A DNA stretch of 64,000 nucleotides from positions 124,001 to 188,000 of the forward strand of contig CADECP010000008.1 in assembly GCA_902825875.1 (NCBI GenBank), in the 5' to 3' direction. The position numbers were made by a program, and so were the translations under genes. The notes below the pieces were generated by a model. The model ran no database searches. It worked only from the letters and a program-made list of their open reading frames with translations, and was not told where the DNA came from. The first letter of the stretch is position 1. The number at the start of each line of letters is the position of its first letter. This DNA comes from an uncultured Acidobacteriota bacterium (GTDB lineage Bacteria > Acidobacteriota > Blastocatellia > RBC074). This document shows, piece after piece, positions 58,816-64,000 of the stretch.

Positions 58816-60408
58816 ATGCAAACCGAATTCGATCAAATCATCAATGTAAGTCGCCGCGGCAGAGTCAACTGGACGTTGATGAGCCTGATCGGTGCAGCAG
58901 TTTTGATTGTCGGGGCCGTTTTTGGCTCCGCAGCTACGTCACGCGGCTGGTTCAAAAGTGGCGATGGCAACAAGGTTCCACTCTATGTTTCAGCGGAACC
59001 TCAGATCAATCAACAAATCACCCTGGCGGGCGGTTTTTCGTCAATCGCCAAAGCCGTCACGCCTGCCGTCGTTGTCATCAATGTCAGCGGACGGCGTCAG
59101 CAGCAACAATTTTTCAATCCTTTCGGCGATTTGTTCGGAGACCCGGATCAGGATGACGAAGGAACTCCGCGCCGCCGCATAATTCCGCGTGGCCAACAAC
59201 CGCCACAACAGCCTCAAGGCCGAAGTCCATTGCAACGAATCGGCACCGGATCAGGCGTGATTGTCAGCACGGATGGTTACATCATCACCAACAACCACGT
59301 CGTCGAAGGCGCTGAAAAAGTCGAGGTCGAACTGGCTGACAAACGGCTGCTCAAAGCCACCGTCATCGGAACCGATCCGCCAAGCGACATCGCCGTTATC
59401 AAAGTTGACGGCACGGGTTTGCCGACCGTTCCATTCGGCGATTCCGACAAAGTCGAAGTCGGCGACATTGTTTTGGCAATCGGCAACCCGCTCGACATCG
59501 GACAGACAGTGACAATGGGAATCATCAGCGCCAAAGGTCGCCGTTCTCCCGGCGGAACTGATCGCACCTATGAAAACTTTCTGCAAACCGATGCTTCGAT
59601 CAACCGAGGCAATTCAGGTGGCGCATTGATCAATTTGCGCGGCGAATTGATCGGTATTCCTTCGCAAATTCTGTCGCAAACTGGCGGCAGCATCGGCATT
59701 GGGTTTGCCATTCCAACCAAAGACGCCCGCAATGTCATGGATCAACTATTACGCAACGGCAAAGTCCGGCGCGGAATGTTGGGAGTCAACGTCGGCTTCA
59801 TCACGCCGGAACTGGCCGAAGAATTCGGTTACAAAGGAACCAAAGGCGCATTCGTTCAGAACGTCTCGCCAGATGGCCCAGCCGCACAGGCCGGAGTCAA
59901 ACGCGGCGACATCATCATCGAATTCCAGGGACAGAAGATCGAAGACCGCGACCAGCTTCGCAATCTGGCTTCGCAAACGTCGCCCGGAACAACCGTTAAA
60001 TTCAAAATCTGGCGCGAAGGCAGCGAACGCGAATTGTCCACCAAACTGGCCGAACGCGATTTATCGCCCGAAGCCGACAAACCTGGTGGAAGCGGCGAAG
60101 ACAAAGCCAGCGATGCTGGCGGAGTGCTTTCCGGCGTGCGGGTCGAAAACCTGTCGCCCGAAGCGATTCAACGTTACCGTTTACCGGCCAGCGCCAAAGG
60201 CGTCGTTATCACAGGCGTTGATCCGAACAGCAATGCCGCCGTCGCAGGGTTGTCGCGCGGAATGGTGATCGAAGAAATCGCCCGCCAGCCGGTCGGCAAC
60301 CTGAACGATTTCAACGCTGCTCTGCAAAAACTTGGCAACAAGAAGAGCGTCCTGCTCAGCGTGCTTACGTCGCAGGGTTCCAGCTACATTGTCGTCAAGG
60401 AAGAATAG
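58816..60408 (+). CDS. HtrA/DegP-type serine protease with two PDZ domains
   Basis: Membrane-anchored periplasmic quality-control protease, 530 residues. TM anchor at residues about 20-40 (TLMSLIGAAVLIVGAVFGSA), Gln/Pro-rich linker, trypsin-like domain with the triad His161 (IITNNHVVEG), Asp191 (PPSDIAVIK) and Ser267 (NRGNSGGAL), then PDZ1 (RGMLGVNVGF ... GDIIIEFQG) and PDZ2 (VVITGVDPNSNAAVAGL). The ATG at 58816 fits the AGAGGAG at 58799-58805; a GTG nine bases earlier lies too close to it. Terminator at 60437. Confidence 0.95.
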   Translation: MQTEFDQIINVSRRGRVNWTLMSLIGAAVLIVGAVFGSAATSRGWFKSGDGNKVPLYVSAEPQINQQITLAGGFSSIAKAVTPAVVVINVSGRRQQQQFFNPFGDLFGDPDQDDEGTPRRRIIPRGQQPPQQPQGRSPLQRIGTGSGVIVSTDGYIITNNHVVEGAEKVEVELADKRLLKATVIGTDPPSDIAVIKVDGTGLPTVPFGDSDKVEVGDIVLAIGNPLDIGQTVTMGIISAKGRRSPGGTDRTYENFLQTDASINRGNSGGALINLRGELIGIPSQILSQTGGSIGIGFAIPTKDARNVMDQLLRNGKVRRGMLGVNVGFITPELAEEFGYKGTKGAFVQNVSPDGPAAQAGVKRGDIIIEFQGQKIEDRDQLRNLASQTSPGTTVKFKIWREGSERELSTKLAERDLSPEADKPGGSGEDKASDAGGVLSGVRVENLSPEAIQRYRLPASAKGVVITGVDPNSNAAVAGLSRGMVIEEIARQPVGNLNDFNAALQKLGNKKSVLLSVLTSQGSSYIVVKEE

Positions 60409-60436
60409 CCGCTGGCAACAGCGACTGAAATTCGCC

Positions 60437-60476
60437 AAAAAGGCTGAGCCTCATTTGTGAGACTCAGCCTTTTTTG
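60437..60476 (+). terminator. Intrinsic terminator after htrA
   Basis: Stem AAAAAGGCTGAG / CTCAGCCTTTTTT with further pairing inside the loop and a five-to-six-base T-run. Confidence 0.9.
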
Positions 60477-60500
60477 ATTTGCCGGATGTGTGAACTTCTT

Positions 60501-60530
60501 TTGACGCTAAGCCGTCGGCTCAAATAGAAT
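60501..60530 (+). promoter_or_regulatory. Sigma-70-type promoter for ppk1
   Basis: TTGACG at 60501-60506, 18-nt spacer, TAGAAT at 60525-60530, about 70 nt before the ppk1 ATG. Confidence 0.5.
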
Positions 60531-60598
60531 CCGCGCCGCTGATGTCCCCCGAAGGTTCTCAAATCTAAACAATTAAGGTCTTGAGAGGCGAACAGGTT

Positions 60599-62701
60599 AT
60601 GGAAACTGCCGCATTGCCCGCGCTAATAACTACTGAACGAAAAAGCACAGGTTCGTTGGCTGAACATACGCTGCTGAACCGCGAACTCAGCTGGATCGAA
60701 TTCAACAGCCGAGTGCTGGACGAAGCTTTAGACCCTTCGCAACCTTTGCTGGAACGACTGAAGTTTCTTTCGATCTTTTCGACCAACCTGGACGAATTTT
60801 TCATGGTGCGCGTTTCCGGTCTGGTGGAACAGCACGAAGCCAACCCGTTGATGTTGTCGCCGGACGGGTTTTCTCCGGCGGCGCAGTTACGAAGAATTTC
60901 CGAACGGCTTCGCCCGCTGCTGGAGGTTCAAACGCGCTGCCTGACCAAACAGATTCTGCCCGGACTGGAAGAATACGGCATTCGCATAGTTCCTTATGGC
61001 AAGCTGAACAAAGACCAAAAAGCCGAGCTTAAAGTCTTTTTCAACGAACGCATCTTTCCGGTTTTGACCCCGCTGTCGGTTGATCCCAGCCATCCGTTTC
61101 CTTCGATTTCCAACATCAGTTTGAATCTGGGCACGCTTGTCGTCCCCGAAATCAACAATGACGACGAAGAACCTCGCTTTGCCCGAGTCAAACTGCCGCC
61201 GAACGTTCCGCGTTTGATTCCGGTGACTTGCGAAGGCGGGCATTGTTTCGTGCTGCTGGAAGAAATCGTCGCCGCTCACATCGAATCTCTCTTTCCGGGC
61301 ATGCACGTGCTGGAATGCCAGCCGTTCCGCATCACGCGCGACGCCGACATCGAACTGGTCGAAGACGAAGCAGGCGATTTGCTGAAAACCGTCGAACAAC
61401 AATTGCGCCAGCGCCGATTCGGGTTTTACGTCCGTCTGGAGGTTTCCAGCGGCATGAGTCCGCAAATGGTTAAATCGCTGCGGCAATGGATGGAACTGGA
61501 AGAACAGGACGTTTACACCTTTGACGGCCCGCTGAACATTCCCGATTTGATGACGCTTTACAAACTGGATTTGCCGGAACTGAAAGACCAGCCCTTCACG
61601 CCTGTCACTCCGGCAACCATCAGAGCTGGCGAAACTATCTTCGATTCCATTCGCCACCAGGACATTTTGCTTCATCATCCGTACGAATCATTCGCGCCTG
61701 TGGTTGAATTCCTCAGAGCCGCCGGTCGCGACCCGCATGTGCTGGCAATCAAACAAACGCTTTACCGCGCAGGAAAAGATTCGCCGATTGTCGAAGCCTT
61801 GATCGAAGCCGCCGAAAACGGAAAACAAGTGGCTGTGCTGGTCGAATTGAAAGCCCGCTTTGATGAAGAAAACAACATCAACTGGGCCAAGCGACTGGAA
61901 AAAGCAGGCGTTCACGTCGTTTACGGACTGGTCGGATTAAAGACTCACGCCAAAGTCACGCTGGTCGTTCGCCAGGAACCGAACGCCTTGCGACGATACG
62001 TTCATCTGGGAACAGGCAATTACAACCCGGCGACTTCGCGCATTTACACCGACTTGGGATTGTTCACCTGCCACGACGATTACGGAAAAGACGTTTCGGA
62101 ATTGTTCAACTTCCTGACCGGATATTCGAAACAAATTCGGTATCGAAAATTGCTGGTCGCGCCCGTCAATCTACGCCAGAGTTTCACCGAAATGATCCGC
62201 CGCGAAATCGCGCATCACAGGGCCGGGCGTCCGGCAGGCATCATGGCCAAATTCAACAGCTTCACCGACGCCGGAATGATCGAAGAAATGTACAACGCCT
62301 CGCGCGAAGGCGTGCCGATTGATTTGATCGTTCGCGGCATCTGTTGTTTGCGACCGGGCTGGCCGGGACGCAGCGAAAACATCCGCGTCGGCAGTTTGGT
62401 CGGACGATTTTTGGAGCATTCGCGGATATATCGCTTCCTGAACGGCGGCGACGAAGTCATTTATTTGGGCAGCGCCGACTTGATGAACCGCAACCTTGAC
62501 CGCCGCGTCGAAGTCATATTCCCCATCGAAGACCCGCGCCTGAAAGAACGCATCACGCACGAAATCCTGGAGCCTTCGCTGAAAGACAACGTCAAAATGC
62601 GCTGGCTGCAAATGGACGGCAGCTACACGCGCCCGCGCGTCGCCGACGACAAGAAATTCAGCTTGCAGGAACACCTGCTCGAACCCGCCTTGATTGGCTG
62701 A
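60599..62701 (+). CDS. ppk1: Polyphosphate kinase 1
   Basis: Makes polyphosphate from ATP. N-terminal domain [19 protein letters not shown] and [20 protein letters not shown]; two PLD-like catalytic domains with the autophosphorylated His in [19 protein letters not shown] (His469) and the second His in [14 protein letters not shown] (His607), plus [18 protein letters not shown] and [19 protein letters not shown]. 700 residues from the ATG at 60599; a TTG at 60581 is possible. Alone in its transcript. Confidence 0.95.
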   Translation: METAALPALITTERKSTGSLAEHTLLNRELSWIEFNSRVLDEALDPSQPLLERLKFLSIFSTNLDEFFMVRVSGLVEQHEANPLMLSPDGFSPAAQLRRISERLRPLLEVQTRCLTKQILPGLEEYGIRIVPYGKLNKDQKAELKVFFNERIFPVLTPLSVDPSHPFPSISNISLNLGTLVVPEINNDDEEPRFARVKLPPNVPRLIPVTCEGGHCFVLLEEIVAAHIESLFPGMHVLECQPFRITRDADIELVEDEAGDLLKTVEQQLRQRRFGFYVRLEVSSGMSPQMVKSLRQWMELEEQDVYTFDGPLNIPDLMTLYKLDLPELKDQPFTPVTPATIRAGETIFDSIRHQDILLHHPYESFAPVVEFLRAAGRDPHVLAIKQTLYRAGKDSPIVEALIEAAENGKQVAVLVELKARFDEENNINWAKRLEKAGVHVVYGLVGLKTHAKVTLVVRQEPNALRRYVHLGTGNYNPATSRIYTDLGLFTCHDDYGKDVSELFNFLTGYSKQIRYRKLLVAPVNLRQSFTEMIRREIAHHRAGRPAGIMAKFNSFTDAGMIEEMYNASREGVPIDLIVRGICCLRPGWPGRSENIRVGSLVGRFLEHSRIYRFLNGGDEVIYLGSADLMNRNLDRRVEVIFPIEDPRLKERITHEILEPSLKDNVKMRWLQMDGSYTRPRVADDKKFSLQEHLLEPALIG

Positions 62702-62775
62702 GCAAAAATTTTATAGCTAAGCACCAAAGATAAAGTTACCAGAAACCTGATTTTGCCTTCTAAACTGGTTATTGG

Positions 62776-64000
62776 TTAAGGCGAAGGTATTGTAAAACCA
62801 TCATCTCCTTCATAACTTTGCACCCCGCTGTAGTATTTACTCTTGATGACTTCCGGTTCCTGATAGTCGAATAGGCTGTCAATTTCTCCAGTCACAGCAA
62901 TATCAAATGCCTGTTTAAGTATAGAGTCGCCATTCAGATCCAGGCTGTCTTGAGGAAGCCCTCTGAATTTGGCGAGAATCAAGAGATAGTTTTTCCGTAG
63001 CCGCGATGAAGTCGAAGAACGAAATGCGGCTTCCACTTCATCCAGTTGGCTTGGCTTGATTAGATGGCGGCAGTTTTGCCCAATAGATAACCAAGTTTCA
63101 GTGGCGAGAAGACAACTGACCACCGATGTCGAAACAGCACCTCGTGCAATTTCGTTCCAAAGAGCATCATCTACTTGTTTGAGAAACCGGGCGGCACGAA
63201 GAGTAATTGCTTTCATATACTCGGCCATCTCATCCTGTGCCTGCGAATAAAACGTCAAAAGAGATTTTATGGCTTCTGTAAATTCCTGCAGTGCGAGACT
63301 TTCAACAACTTCAGCAATATCTTTGAAAAGCCACGGGCTTTTGCATAGCACTTCCATCAATTTAGCGACTACTTGTTGGCTATATCCAATTTTCGATAAT
63401 CGGTTAGCTGACCACCGCACCCTCCTAATTAGTTTGCGCTCTTGATTCTTAGCCAATCCCCCAGAACCTAAGCTATCGAGCGATTGAATAAACATGCTTT
63501 CTAGCTCAGTTCGGAGTTGCCCTAATCCTGCATACCAGCTTTGGTTTGCTGACAAGAAAGCAATTGTCCAATTGCTTAAGCTCCTCGGAGAAGCTTCGTC
63601 TGGGGCTTTAGGAAATTTCAACTCACTATCACCGTCGAGAGTATTCGCGCGTCTTTTCGGATTGAATAAATACGAGACGATGCGGCGACTCAGAAGTGTT
63701 TCCTGAAAAAACAGCCCTAAAAATTGAAGGCAATAATGATACGTCGATATCGAATCCCACCACTGGTCATTTGAATTATTGTAGTAATTCCTCAGTGCTT
63801 TACGACCGTCTTCATCCAATATCCAAAGTGGTTGAATTAACTTCTCGTGTTGCTTTCTCAGCGTTTCTATTTCTTCATCTGGCGCACAATCACTCAAGAA
63901 ATCTTGCGGCGAAAGTAATTCAGTTTTCTCATCGTTTAGTTCAAGACCGCGTTTCCTCAGTTCAGCCTGAATGACTTCAATAATTTCGGTATAAGACTCC
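62776..64000 (-). CDS. C-terminal part of a probable reverse transcriptase with helical tail (cut by window edge)
   Basis: The frame stays open to the window end, giving at least 408 residues. The first visible residues read IEVIQAELRKRGLELNDEKTELL, the conserved 'GL-x-LN-x-x-KT' palm/thumb segment of bacterial reverse transcriptases; the polymerase core (YxDD) would lie beyond the window. The remaining 380 or so residues have no motif I recognise but are strongly alpha-helical (KLIRRVRWSANRLSKIGY, AEVVESLALQEFTEAIKSLL), like the helical-repeat tails of AbiK/AbiA and the UG/DRT defence RTs. A TTG at 63897 is not taken as a start. Composition is AT-richer than the neighbours, which fits transfer. 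It is convergent with ppk1. Confidence 0.65.
   Translation of the reverse strand, partial: ESYTEIIEVIQAELRKRGLELNDEKTELLSPQDFLSDCAPDEEIETLRKQHEKLIQPLWILDEDGRKALRNYYNNSNDQWWDSISTYHYCLQFLGLFFQETLLSRRIVSYLFNPKRRANTLDGDSELKFPKAPDEASPRSLSNWTIAFLSANQSWYAGLGQLRTELESMFIQSLDSLGSGGLAKNQERKLIRRVRWSANRLSKIGYSQQVVAKLMEVLCKSPWLFKDIAEVVESLALQEFTEAIKSLLTFYSQAQDEMAEYMKAITLRAARFLKQVDDALWNEIARGAVSTSVVSCLLATETWLSIGQNCRHLIKPSQLDEVEAAFRSSTSSRLRKNYLLILAKFRGLPQDSLDLNGDSILKQAFDIAVTGEIDSLFDYQEPEVIKSKYYSGVQSYEGDDGFTIPSP

Noticed and set aside
63697-63897. Separate gene starting at the TTG at 63897
   Set aside because: The frame stays open to the window end and the upstream residues match an RT segment, so the gene begins beyond the window.

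Overview
This window is about 64 kb of a dense bacterial chromosome (roughly mid-50s % GC by eye) that looks like an acidobacterium, most plausibly of the Blastocatellia type. That placement is inference from gene style: CRTAC/FG-GAP lipoproteins, a CHASE2 histidine kinase, a peptidase of the ACE (M2) family, giant NHL-repeat proteins, an ATP synthase with both b and b' subunits, and short 'word-like' palindromic repeats between genes. No marker gene, rRNA, tRNA, CRISPR array, transposase or prophage was found to fix it.

Layout. 1-4 kb: C-terminally cut PAS protein, tsaE, bifunctional nnr, Tat-exported Gfo/Idh/MocA oxidoreductase. 4.3-8.6 kb: coiled-coil protein with a GAF-like core, and a TPR-lytic transglycosylase. 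8.7-18.2 kb: housekeeping genes secA, aroC, a Uma2 nuclease-like gene, def, ssb, a Cys-rich protein, fmt, rsmB and a YkgJ-like Cys-cluster protein. 18.2-24.6 kb: two MacB-type permeases with an exported protein, nagA, an SDR dehydrogenase and a small membrane protein. 24.7-30.5 kb: M2 peptidase lipoprotein, SCP2 protein, a DUF5678/retropepsin-like pair, a DUF4432 mutarotase-like protein, a structured non-coding stretch, and VanZ. 30.6-34.8 kb: partial ATP synthase operon b'-b-delta-alpha-gamma (a, c, beta and epsilon are not here). 35-46 kb: exported Gly-rich protein with a structured leader, CHASE2 kinase plus sigma-54 regulator, CRTAC lipoprotein, DEAD-box helicase, RRM protein, GT39-like membrane protein. 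46-48.5 kb: rpiB, glyA and a MntA/HepT toxin-antitoxin pair translationally joined to glyA. 48.6-58 kb: a propeller/lectin-like protein facing a four-gene operon (giant NHL protein, TolB-like propeller, PqqD-domain peptide, HprK-like kinase). 58.8-64 kb: HtrA protease, polyphosphate kinase, and the C-terminal part of what reads as a defence-type reverse transcriptase, cut by the window end and AT-richer than its neighbours.

The most unusual structure is a family of about a dozen intergenic elements. Each is an imperfect palindrome built from a short tandemly repeated word of about 7-12 nt. The word differs at every locus but the architecture is the same. Most begin within a few bases of a stop codon, several carry a start codon in the loop, and single-arm versions lie in frame inside two protein genes (a GT39-like protein and an HprK-like kinase). 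These elements and the truncated reverse transcriptase are the best candidates for undescribed biology here.
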